Assembly: GCA_937889645.1 (NCBI GenBank)
Contig: CALBZE010000061.1
Coordinates: 1 to 64,000, forward strand
Origin: an uncultured bacterium
GTDB lineage: Bacteria; Gemmatimonadota; Gemmatimonadetes; Longimicrobiales; RSA9
DNA: 64,000 nt
Direction of reading: 5' to 3'
Part shown: piece after piece, positions 25,293 through 33,900 of the stretch
How the letters are laid out: every line of letters begins with the position of its first letter
Position numbering within the stretch: the first letter of the stretch is position 1
Translations under genes and position numbers: made by a program
Notes under the pieces: generated by a model
The model's input: only the letters and a program-made list of their open reading frames with translations
What the model was told of the DNA's origin: nothing
Database searches by the model: none

Positions 25293-26399
25293 ATGGGCGC
25301 CGAGCTGCTCACGGAAAGGGAAGAGCGCGTCCTCGAGGCGGTCATCCGGAGCTACGTGGACGCCGCCGAGCCGGCGGGGAGCCGGTCCGTGGCGAAGCGG
25401 TTCAAGCTTGGGATCTCGCCGGCCACGGTGCGGAACACGATGGCGGACCTCGAGGAGAAGGGGTTCCTATACCATCCGCACACCTCCGCCGGGCGGATCC
25501 CGACGGACCGGGCGTACCGCTACTATGTGGACACGCTGATGAGGCCGCGGCGTCTCACGGCGACGGAGGAGCGGCGGCTGCGCAGGGAGCTCAGCGGCGA
25601 CTCGGACGGCGTCCCCGCGCTCGAGCGCTTGATTCGCCACGCGGTGCAGGTGCTCGGGTTGCTGACGGGCGAGCTCGGCGTCGCGTCGGCGCCCCGGCTG
25701 AGCGAGTCGGTGTTGGAGAAGCTGGACCTGATCGCGGTCTCGAGCGACAAGGTCCTGATGGTCATGACGTTGCGGAGCGGCGTGGTCCGGACGATCTACG
25801 TGGACCTGCCGATGTCCGTGCCGCCGGAGTCGTTGGTTCCGGTGGCGATGGTGCTGAACGAGCGGCTCGCGGGGCGGACACTGAGCGAGATCCGGCGCAC
25901 GCTCCCCGAGCGGTTGAGGGACGCGGCCCCCGTCGACGACGAATCGGCGACCCAGCTCCTCAACATCTTCCTGCAGTCGGCCGAAGATCTCTTCGACGGC
26001 GCCGAGCTGGCGGGCGAGGACGTGCACCTGGGCCGCACGAGCGTGCTGGCGAACCAGCCGGAGTTCGCGTCGGGGGAGCGGCTGAAGCACCTGATCGAGC
26101 TGACGGAGCGTCGTGACCTGTTGAGCGACGTGCTGGTCACCCGCGAGCACGACGCGACGTTCAAGATCACGATCGGCGCCGAGCACGAGCACCCGGAGCT
26201 GAGCACCTTCACGGTCGTCACGTCGGAGTACCGGATCGGGAACCTGACCGGCGTGCTGGGCGTGATCGGGCCGACGCGCATGCCGTACGAGAAGGTCGTA
26301 TCGGTCGTGGACGCGGCGAGCTCGCTGCTCACGCAGTTCCTGAGCGATCCCGCGTCGTTCGAGGCGCCGGCGTCGTCCCGCTACGGGCGCGACTCCTGA
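25293..26399 (+). CDS. hrcA: Heat-inducible transcription repressor HrcA
   Basis: HrcA represses heat-shock operons by binding CIRCE elements and is stabilised by GroEL. The N-terminal winged helix is clear (LTEREERVLEAVIRSYVDAAEPAGSRSVAKRF, ISPATVRNTMADLEEKGFL, HTSAGRIPTDRAYRYYVD). The GAF-like and dimerisation domains follow up to ...YEKVVSVVDAASSLLTQFL. Length is 368 residues, slightly long because of a tail (residues 350-368). I looked for a CIRCE inverted repeat upstream of hrcA and of dnaJ and found none, so its targets are probably elsewhere (groESL). An imperfect promoter (TTGACG at 25223 and an AATATT near 25250) lies upstream. Confidence 0.96.
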   Translation: MGAELLTEREERVLEAVIRSYVDAAEPAGSRSVAKRFKLGISPATVRNTMADLEEKGFLYHPHTSAGRIPTDRAYRYYVDTLMRPRRLTATEERRLRRELSGDSDGVPALERLIRHAVQVLGLLTGELGVASAPRLSESVLEKLDLIAVSSDKVLMVMTLRSGVVRTIYVDLPMSVPPESLVPVAMVLNERLAGRTLSEIRRTLPERLRDAAPVDDESATQLLNIFLQSAEDLFDGAELAGEDVHLGRTSVLANQPEFASGERLKHLIELTERRDLLSDVLVTREHDATFKITIGAEHEHPELSTFTVVTSEYRIGNLTGVLGVIGPTRMPYEKVVSVVDAASSLLTQFLSDPASFEAPASSRYGRDS

Positions 26400-26423
26400 A
26401 GGCGAACGATCGCGGATTCACCC

Positions 26424-26463
26424 GGCGGACGGCCACCGGCACGGTCGGCCTCCGCCTTCGGCG
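26424..26463 (+). terminator. Long hairpin between hrcA and dnaJ
   Basis: GGCGGA-GGCC (26424-26434, one bulged C) pairs with GGCCTCCGCC (26447-26456). The stem is extended by an inner ACCG/CGGT helix, and the tail is TTCGGCG. It may terminate or attenuate transcription between hrcA and dnaJ. Confidence 0.5.
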
Positions 26464-26475
26464 TATTGGAGAGTG

Positions 26476-27630
26476 ATGCGCGATTACTACGAGATCCTCG
26501 GCGTATCGCGGGATGCGGACGCGGAAACGATCAAGAAGGCGTACCGCAAGCTCGCCTTGCAGTACCATCCGGACCGGAACGCCGGTTCGAAGGAGGCCGA
26601 GGAGAAGTTCAAGGAAGCGACCGAAGCGTACGAGGTGCTGCGCGATCCGCAGAAGCGGGCCGCGTACGATCGGTACGGCCACGCGGGCGTGAGCGGCGCC
26701 GCGGCCGGTGCCGGAGGCTTCGCCGGCTTCGACTTCGCGGAAGCGCTCAACATCTTCATGCGCGATTTCGGCGGCCTGGGGCTGGACGAGCTGTTCGGCG
26801 GAGGCCGCCGGACGAGGGGCGCGCGACGCAAGGGGTCGGACATGCAGCTGCGCCTGCCGCTCACGCTCGCCGAGGTGGCGAGCGGGACGAAGAAGACGCT
26901 GCGCGTGAAAGTGCTCGACCCGTGCGATGCGTGTTCGGGGACCGGCTCTGCTGGCGGTGCCGCGCCGCGGCCGTGCGGGACGTGCGGCGGCAGCGGCGAG
27001 GTGCGTCGGGTCCAGCGGTCGCTGCTGGGCCAGATCGTGAGTGTGACGACGTGCCCCACGTGCCGCGGGGAGGGGACCGAAATCGTGGAGTTCTGCCCGA
27101 AGTGCGACGGGGAAGGCGTGATGCGGGCGGAGCGGGAGGTCCAGGTCGAGGTCCCGCCGGGCGTGTCGTCCGGCGATTACATCACGCTGCGCGGGCAGGG
27201 GAACAGCGGCGCGCGGGGCGGGCCTCGGGGCGACATCATCGTGATCCTCGAGGTCGAGGAGGACCCTCGCTTCGTGCGAGACGGCGCGGACCTGATCCAC
27301 GAGCTGCCGATCACCTTCTCGCAGGCCGCGCTCGGCGCCGAGATCGAGGTGCCGACGGTCGAGGGTACGGCGCGTGTGTCGATCCCGGCCGGCACGCAGC
27401 CCGGGAGGCTGCTGCGCCTGAAGGGGAAGGGGTTGCCGCGGCTGCGCGGCGGCGGGCGCGGTGATCTGATCGTCCGCATCCACGTCTGGGTCCCCACGGA
27501 GCTCAACGCGGAGCAGGCGGCGCTGATCAAGCGACTGGCCGAGATCGAGGACCCGCCGCCGAGCGCCTCCGCCGCCGCGGAACGGGAGCGAGGGATCTGG
27601 AGCCGGATCCGCGAAGCGTTCACGGCATGA
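26476..27630 (+). CDS. dnaJ: Chaperone protein DnaJ
   Basis: DnaJ delivers clients to DnaK and stimulates its ATPase. The 384-residue protein has the J domain (RDYYEILGVSRDADAETIKKAYRK with HPD near residue 32), a short Gly/Phe-rich linker with GGGRR, and four zinc-binding repeats (CDACSGTG, CGTCGGSG, CPTCRGEG, CPKCDGEG). The substrate-binding domains follow (QVEVPPGVSSGDYITLRGQGN). ATG 26476 is used, with GGAGAG upstream; an adjacent GTG could add one Met. The zinc repeats are complete, so this is a type I DnaJ. A terminator hairpin follows. Confidence 0.97.
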   Translation: MRDYYEILGVSRDADAETIKKAYRKLALQYHPDRNAGSKEAEEKFKEATEAYEVLRDPQKRAAYDRYGHAGVSGAAAGAGGFAGFDFAEALNIFMRDFGGLGLDELFGGGRRTRGARRKGSDMQLRLPLTLAEVASGTKKTLRVKVLDPCDACSGTGSAGGAAPRPCGTCGGSGEVRRVQRSLLGQIVSVTTCPTCRGEGTEIVEFCPKCDGEGVMRAEREVQVEVPPGVSSGDYITLRGQGNSGARGGPRGDIIVILEVEEDPRFVRDGADLIHELPITFSQAALGAEIEVPTVEGTARVSIPAGTQPGRLLRLKGKGLPRLRGGGRGDLIVRIHVWVPTELNAEQAALIKRLAEIEDPPPSASAAAERERGIWSRIREAFTA

Positions 27631-27729
27631 TCGCATCGTCTCCGGCTGGCTGGGGCCGGCGGGTCGTCTCCGGGTGAGTGATGCCGGCGAGCCGGAACGC
27701 GGCTCGAGAGGATACGAGGAATCGATGGA

Positions 27730-27775
27730 AAATGGCGGCTGCCGAAACACCGGCGGCCGCCATTTCTCATTCGCG
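27730..27775 (+). terminator. Bidirectional hairpin terminator between dnaJ and the minus-strand cluster
   Basis: AAATGGCGGC (27730-27739) pairs over 10 bp with GCCGCCATTT (27756-27765) around a 16-nt loop. The downstream tail is CTCATTCGC. The A/T ends give a short T run on both strands, so it can end both dnaJ and the oppositely oriented gene at 27807. Confidence 0.7.
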
Positions 27776-27806
27776 CCCTACGCCGACGCGCGAGTCGGAT
27801 CTCCGC

Positions 27807-28346
27807 TCAGTCGGCGATGAAGGGCCGCAGCTCTCGCTGGATCTCCGGCAACATCAGCATCGCGTACGCCAGCTGCAGACCCAGGCCGTCGACAGTGGCG
27901 TCGTTGAGCAGGAAGGAGCTCTGATACAGGATCATGCTCATGCTCGCCGCGTAGACGACGCTGCCCATGTCGAGGGCGAACGTGATGTCCGAGAGCTTCC
28001 TCAAGAGCGCCGCGGGCGGATTGGTTCCCTCCGGAACGGCGATCACGGGTACCAGCATCGTTACGAACGTGATCGGGGTGCCATCGTCCATCTGGGCGAG
28101 CTCGTTGGCGATGAACACCATCCTGGTCGACGTGCCGTCGTCGTTGGTCCAAACGGCCATGTAGGTGTTGTCCTGCCTCGTGAACGGCACTTCGAGCGCG
28201 TTCAGGAGCTCGTCGAGCGTCCGCGCGCGCGGGGCCGCGCGAGTGGCCGGGGGATCGACCTCCGTCGTCCAAGCGGGTGTCGCGGCGGCCAATGCCGAGC
28301 CGGCGGCCAGCGCGAGGATCAGGAACCACCTTCCCTTGCCGAGCAT
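27807..28346 (-). CDS. Small exported protein, possibly YbjN-like
   Basis: The 179-residue product has a signal peptide (MLGKGRWFLILALAAGSALAA). A compact domain of about 110 residues follows: LLNALEVPFTRQDNTYMAVW, then FVTMLVPVIAVPEG, LLRKLSDITFALDMG and MLPEIQRELRPFI. The pattern (short helix, beta strands ending in VW, a central helix and final helix) recalls the YbjN/type-III-chaperone-like fold. The resemblance is weak and I cannot confirm it. The gene is last in a minus-strand set of four exported proteins, 15 nt downstream of the M48 peptidase gene, so is probably in the same operon. Confidence 0.7.
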   Translation of the reverse strand: MLGKGRWFLILALAAGSALAAATPAWTTEVDPPATRAAPRARTLDELLNALEVPFTRQDNTYMAVWTNDDGTSTRMVFIANELAQMDDGTPITFVTMLVPVIAVPEGTNPPAALLRKLSDITFALDMGSVVYAASMSMILYQSSFLLNDATVDGLGLQLAYAMLMLPEIQRELRPFIAD

Positions 28347-28361
28347 TCCAGTACCTCCGGG

Positions 28362-30317
28362 TCAGATACGATTGGGGATTTGTGCGACTACGATTTCCGC
28401 CACCCGCGAATCGACCACACGGACGCCGATCCCCAGGTCCCGGTAGTACCGGTAATAGACATCGTCGCTCGTGAGCCGCTTCATGTCGTAGTACTCGCCG
28501 GCGATTTGCTCGAACTCCGCTACGGGCATTCCGATGCGCAGCATCTGGCTGGTTCCTCCGAGTCCCTGCGAGCGCAACGGAATGGCCGGCGCGTTCGGGC
28601 CGCGCAGCACGATGGCCAGGACCTGATCGTTGGCGAGGATGTCGAGCCCCATCGCGCCGTAGCTCAGGACCACCAGGTTGGTACCCGCCACTGCGGGAAT
28701 CCTGGTCGCCTTGCCGAGGCGTTTAGTGACCTCCGCGACCGGTTCGCCCAGCCCGATCGTGGTCCCCGGCTCGACCTCGACGCCGGCGATGACGCGGATC
28801 GACGCCGCGCGATTCTGCCGGAACTGTTGATCGGACTTGGGCTGGATTCCGGCGCTCGTGCAGAGGCGGACGTATCTCTCGTACGCGATCTGCCACCACG
28901 CGGACGAGGGCGGCGTGGCGGCGAGGTAACGCTCCAGCATCTGCACCGCATCGCGACGGGCGTCGGCCGTGCCGGCGGTCTCGAGCAGCAGAGCGCGATT
29001 GTAGTCGATCGCCGCCGCGAGGGCGTTGTTCGTCGACTGCCGACCGCCCCTCGCGGTGGCCCGGAGGGCGTCGAGCGCCTGGGTGAAGATCGCATCGGCT
29101 TCGCCGCCGGCGGCCAGCTCGGCCACGCCGGCGTTGATCTCGATCGCGATCCGGTCGAGCGGTGCGATCGCCGGGTCCCGAGCGGCGAGGGCCGCCGCTT
29201 CCCTCAGGTACCGGGTCGCGTTACCGACATCCCGGGTGCCGCTGGGGTGGATCAGGTGCGCGATCCCCAGGTGCGCGAGGGCAAGGGTGAGGTCCGGCTT
29301 CAGGCGGATCGCCTCGCGCAACGCGCCCACGGCGTCCCACCAGAGCTGCGAATCGATGCCGCGGACCTGCGCTTCGAGCGTCTCCGGCCGCCGGTAGAAG
29401 CCCGGGATGACGAGCTGACCGATGTCGAAGCGGCGCAGGTCCTCCGCGTCCAGGCCGTCGGCGTAGCGCATGAGGAGCGCGAAGCCGAGGTTGGCCCAGG
29501 CCTCGTAGGCGCTCGGGAACTCGTTGGTGACCTGCCTGAACGCGCGAGCAGCCGCCTCGTACTGCTCGATCATCAAGTAGTAGTTGCCGTTGGCGAAGGC
29601 GCTCATCGACCGCCAGAGGGAGACCATCTCACGGTCGCCCTGCTGCATGCTCACGAACGTGCCGCGGTCGGTCCACGTCGGGTGGGAGCTCGCGAGGCGC
29701 TGGACGGTCGAGCCGGCATCGCCCGTCGCGTCCGAGATGGCGAGCATCCCCCTTATCGCGCGACGGAATGAGAAGCCGGCTTTCACGGCGAGGTGCATCC
29801 CGAGCGAGTCGGAGGCCATCTCCTGCGCCCTGCTTCCTGCCGCGGCGACCAGCTCGGAGTCGGCGTCGCGCCGCCTGGCGCAGTCGGTGTGCCCGAGCAG
29901 GACGTGGGCGAGCTCGTGTCCGGCGATGAACGCGAGCACGTCGCGGTCCCGCTTGACCACCTGCTGCATGATCCCGTTCGGGAAGATCACCTCGTAGCGC
30001 GGCTCGCCGGGCGTGCCGGCGCAACGGGCGTAGGCGTTGACCTCGTCGCCGCCGGCCTTGAACACGACCTTCGGCGGCCAGGCCGACCGGAGGTGCGCCG
30101 GCACGTCGGCCACGGCGATGAGTCGCTCGACGACGTCGTGGACCAGCTGCTCGGTGCTGTTGGCGCCGGCGGCCTGGGCGTCGGCGTTACGGACTTGGAA
30201 CGTGAGCCCGCCGACCCCGAGGGCAATGAGGACTCCACCGGTGCGGAGCGCGCGACGGAAACGCGGCGCCCGCATACCAATTGCCCCATCCCGGAGCCCA
30301 ATCATTGTCGTGTCCAT
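28362..30317 (-). CDS. Exported M48-family metallopeptidase with TPR-like C-terminal region
   Basis: The 651-residue protein has an N-terminal signal/anchor (RTGGVLIALGVGGLTFQVRNADAQ). A zinc metallopeptidase domain follows with HELAH at H134-E135-H138 (FIAGHELAHVLLGHTDC) and the third ligand E166 in EMASDS, the ExxxD pattern of M48/BepA-like enzymes. From about 210 to 480 it is helical and TPR-like (YEAWANLGFALLMRY, LTLALAHLGIAHLI). The C-terminus (about 500-651) holds two similar beta-rich units. BepA in E. coli combines the same two modules in outer-membrane quality control; a similar job here is inference. The start overlaps the lipoprotein stop (TAATG), implying coupling. Met 15 is an alternative start. 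Confidence 0.88.
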   Translation of the reverse strand: MDTTMIGLRDGAIGMRAPRFRRALRTGGVLIALGVGGLTFQVRNADAQAAGANSTEQLVHDVVERLIAVADVPAHLRSAWPPKVVFKAGGDEVNAYARCAGTPGEPRYEVIFPNGIMQQVVKRDRDVLAFIAGHELAHVLLGHTDCARRRDADSELVAAAGSRAQEMASDSLGMHLAVKAGFSFRRAIRGMLAISDATGDAGSTVQRLASSHPTWTDRGTFVSMQQGDREMVSLWRSMSAFANGNYYLMIEQYEAAARAFRQVTNEFPSAYEAWANLGFALLMRYADGLDAEDLRRFDIGQLVIPGFYRRPETLEAQVRGIDSQLWWDAVGALREAIRLKPDLTLALAHLGIAHLIHPSGTRDVGNATRYLREAAALAARDPAIAPLDRIAIEINAGVAELAAGGEADAIFTQALDALRATARGGRQSTNNALAAAIDYNRALLLETAGTADARRDAVQMLERYLAATPPSSAWWQIAYERYVRLCTSAGIQPKSDQQFRQNRAASIRVIAGVEVEPGTTIGLGEPVAEVTKRLGKATRIPAVAGTNLVVLSYGAMGLDILANDQVLAIVLRGPNAPAIPLRSQGLGGTSQMLRIGMPVAEFEQIAGEYYDMKRLTSDDVYYRYYRDLGIGVRVVDSRVAEIVVAQIPNRI

Positions 30318-30721
30318 TAGTTCGAGTCGCTCGGGAACCGGATGGGTGCCTTTTCGTGGAGACGCATGCCTTCGGCGTTGCGCAGCTTCACGACCCTCGG
30401 GGAGGTCTTGGTCAGCGCCTCGAGACGGTCGGTATTGGAGGAGAGCCCCCGCTCCGCGGTGAGCGTGATCCGGGGCAGCACGCCCTTGTCGATGGCGCGC
30501 GGCTCGGGCAGATCCGGGAACGCCTGGAGCTGCGGAGCGGACAGGCCGCGCGCCTCGACGTTCCACTTGACGTTGGGCAGCTTCGGGGCACTGGTGAGCG
30601 AGACCTGCCGCGGCTCGCCGAGCGAGCGCTGTTCGTTCCAGGCGACGTCGGGGATGCGCGGTTGGGATTTTCCGCTGCAGGCCGCCAACAGGATCATCAG
30701 GCCGACTGTGGTGCGACGCAT
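30317..30721 (-). CDS. Small predicted lipoprotein
   Basis: The 134-residue product begins MRRTTVGLMILLAACSGKS, a lipoprotein signal with lipobox LAAC. ATG 30721 is preferred because GGGGGAGG lies about 5 nt upstream; an earlier in-frame ATG at 30748 would place nine residues before the signal. The mature part is proline-rich, with loosely repeated units of the type R(I/L)P(D/N)VxWNxE (RIPDVAWNEQR and KLPNVKWNVEA). No known domain is visible. It is coupled to the M48 gene by a one-base stop/start overlap, so it is a candidate partner or anchor of that peptidase. Confidence 0.75.
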   Translation of the reverse strand: MRRTTVGLMILLAACSGKSQPRIPDVAWNEQRSLGEPRQVSLTSAPKLPNVKWNVEARGLSAPQLQAFPDLPEPRAIDKGVLPRITLTAERGLSSNTDRLEALTKTSPRVVKLRNAEGMRLHEKAPIRFPSDSN

Positions 30722-30756
30722 CGCTGCCTCCCCCGTTTCCGGGTGCAATAAAGGTT

Positions 30757-30797
30757 GTTAGACCGGCATGTCTGACCTACGCCAAGTCAGATGCCGG
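30757..30797 (-). promoter_or_regulatory. Internal promoter with overlapping inverted repeat, upstream of the lipoprotein gene
   Basis: On the minus strand, TTGGCG (30785-30780) and TCTAAC (30762-30757) are 17 nt apart. The sequence between and around them is an inverted repeat: CCGGCAT-GT-CTGAC (30763-30776) pairs with GTCAGATGCCGG (30786-30797) over 12 bp with a 2-nt bulge and a 9-nt loop. Because one arm is the promoter spacer, a repressor binding here would block transcription. Confidence 0.45.
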
Positions 30798-30931
30798 CCA
30801 GCAACCGGTTGGTTGCCCATGTCGCGTCGGGCGTGCGCTTGATTCTGATCGATACGGAATGAAGAAACGCCGGTTGGCGAACGGCGAGAACGAAGTCATG
30901 TTATTCGCCGTGTTCATACCGGTCAAGAGTT

Positions 30932-33900
30932 TCAACTCCCGTGTCCGACCAGTACGAAGCTGGCCCAGTAGAAGGGGTGCGGGTGCTTCTCACGTAGCTC
31001 GAGCTGGCTCGCCCGGAGCGCCTCTTCCGCGCTCATCCCCGCGGCCAGCCTTCGGTAGAAGCCGGCCAGAAGCTCGCGGGTGGCCGCATCCGGCACCTTG
31101 AAGAGGCTCATGAGGATGCGCTCGGCCCCGGCCAGCTCGAATGCGCGCCGAAGGCCGTAGACCCCTTCTCCCGTCTTCACATCCCCCAACCCCGTCTCGC
31201 AGGCCGAGAGAACCACGAGCTCGGTGCCCGAGAGGTCGAGCGCGGCGATCTCTTCGGCGAGCACCCAGCCGTCTTCGGCGGCGCCGGCGGCGCCGACGGC
31301 GTTTGCGCCCGCGAGCACGATCCCGCTGCGAAGGAGCGGATTGTCGGCGCAGCGCAGGCGCTCGAGCCCGCGCCCCATGCCGGTCGCGAGGTCGTAGCCC
31401 TGGCCGGGATCGTTGACGCTCGCGGCAAGGCACTGCGCGCGCTCCTCGGGGGAGAGTTCGCGGTCGGGCAGGAAGAATCCGTGCGTGGCCAGGTGAAGGA
31501 TGCGAGGAGCACGGAGGGTCTTGAAGACGCCCTCGGTGGCGCGCTCGGCGGTGTGGACGGTGACGGGCGCGCGCTCGGTCCCATCGAGGGCGTGGCGCAC
31601 GTCGTCGGCTTCGGCTAGCGCGCCGGGCAGCTCCTCCCACTTGAGGCCGCGCAGCGCGTCGGGGGCCGCGGGGACGCGGGGGGTGGAAGGCGCGGCACCG
31701 TCGACCGCTGTGACAGACCCGGCCCCCGCGCCCGCGGCCGCGCCGGTTGCTTGGGCCTTCGTGGCGGGCAGGAGATCGAAGCTGGGCCCGGCGAACACGA
31801 CGGTGCCGGTGGCCGTGCGCGGGCGAGGGGGCCGGCGCAGCAGGTCGCGTCCGCTCGAGAGGTGGGTCAAGCGGAAGCGCTCGATCAGGTACTGGCCGCC
31901 CAGATCGACGAGCGCGCCGAAGGGGACCTGGTTGAGCTCCCCATCGAGCGAGACGAAGAGCTGGTCGACGCCTTCGAGGTAGGGCTCGAGCGGGTCGAAG
32001 ATGCGCAAGTACGCCTCCTCGGCCGCCGCCCTGTAGTTGCTCTCGCTGCAGAAGGTCGAGCGCTCGCCGGCCTCGCAGCCCATGTGAGCGATGCGGAGGT
32101 CGCGAATCGCCGCCTCGACGTCCTCGGCCTCGCCCAGGGGGACCCAGTGGACGGGGCCGGTGGGGCGCAGCACGAGTGCGGCGTAGTGGGGCACGGCGGG
32201 GCGACGCGAGCGGCCCAGGGCGCCGAAATCCGCCTTGGCGAACCGGACGAACTCGACGAGAGCGCCCGTGCCGGGGAGCACACGACGGATGTCGTCGATC
32301 AATCGGGAAGCCCCGGTCGGCTCGTCGGTCGCGCTGAATACGTCACCAGTGACGCGGGAGGCGAGCGATCGCGAGAGCTCGGCTTCCAGAGCCTCCCGCC
32401 TCCGGCTGAGGTTCGCGAGGAGCCGACCCAGCGAGTCCGGTGTGACCCCGGCCGGTGGACTCATGGTCATATCGGTGATCTGCCGGCGGACGGCGTTCAG
32501 CTCGCCGATCGGCCGGGCGATCGCGGTGTCGCTGGCGGCGATCCGCTCGACCTGGCGATACGTCGTCAGCGCGGAGAGGACGACTCCCTTGCGGAGCAGC
32601 ACCCAGCGGAGCGCCTCTTCGACCGCGACGTGGTCGGGCCTGTCGTCCACCATGCTGAGCACGAAGGAGAGATCGCCGCGCGCCGCCCTGGCGAAGGCCA
32701 GCATCCCCTGTTCGGAGCTGAAGCCGAAGACGAGCCGGAGCAGCTCCTGCTGGCCGTCGAATGCGCTGCGGACCAGGGCGAGCGCCGAGTCCGGGCGCCC
32801 GAGCACCTGGTTCACCAGCGCAAGGTTGAGCCGAAAGCCGATCACGTTCGGGTGACGCGGTCCGAAGGCTCGAAGCGTCACTTCGGTCGCCTGGAGGAGG
32901 AGGGGCTCGGCCGGTCCCGGATCCCCTGTCAATACCAGCTCGAACGCCAGGTTGTTGACGGCTCCGACGTAGGCGGGGTGCATGTCGCCGAGGGCCGCTC
33001 GATACGTCTCGACCGCTTCGTGCAGCAGCGGGATGGCTTCCTCGTTCTTCCCCTGGCGGCTAAGTGCGACCGCGGCGTTGTTGATGGTAGTGGCGTAGTC
33101 CGCGTTCTCCGTGCCCAGCGTCGCCGCGATGATGCCGGCGGCTTCCCGGAACATCGCCTCGGCGGCCGCGGGGTCGGACTTGTAGAGGTAGAGGAACGCC
33201 AGGTGGTTGAGTGCGCGGGCGTACTCGTAATGTTGGGGTCCGTAGATCCGTCGCCTCAACTCGACCGCTTCCCGGAGCAGCGATTCGGCCTCGTCATAGC
33301 CGCCGATCCTGGCCAAGAGCAGCGCGAGGTGCTCGGCGGCGGTCGCGAACGCGTCGGGCTCGAATTCCTTGTGTGGACGAAGGATCTCGATCGCCTCGCG
33401 GAAGAGCGCCTGGGCTTCATCGTACCGCCCGGCCATGAGCATGGCCACGCCGAGAACGGTCTTGGCGGAGGCGTAGGCCGGGTGATCCTCCCCGAGTCCC
33501 CGCGCATAGACATCCATCAACTCCCTCAGGAGCGACTCGGCGGCTGCCAGGTCGCCGGTGTTGATGAGCGTCACGGCCAGCCCGCTCGCGGTCTGGCGGT
33601 AGGCTTCGTGTTTCGCGCCTACGGTTCGGCTCAAAATGTCCAGTGACCGTCGGAACAGGTCGATCGCTTCGTCGTACTCGCCGCGCTCGTTGAGGACCTC
33701 GGCGAGGAGGCCGAGGGCCACGGCGTATTTGGGGTGCTCCGTACCGGCGACGCGATCGAACAGATCGACGCCCTGGCGAGCCAGCGTCTCGGCCTCGAGC
33801 AGGTTGCCGTGCAAACGGATGATGCGGGCCAGATTCAACAGCACGGTGGCATAATCGATGTTCTCGGTGCCGCGGCTGTCGTGGAGCACGTCGAGAGCCT

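Noticed and set aside
25227..26475. CIRCE element for HrcA near hrcA/dnaJ
   Set aside because: I looked for TTAGCACTC-N9-GAGTGCTAA and near matches upstream of both genes and saw none.
31751..33646. 631-codon plus-strand open frame inside the CHAT gene
   Set aside because: It is the complement frame of the TPR region; the real TPR and CHAT motifs are on the minus strand.
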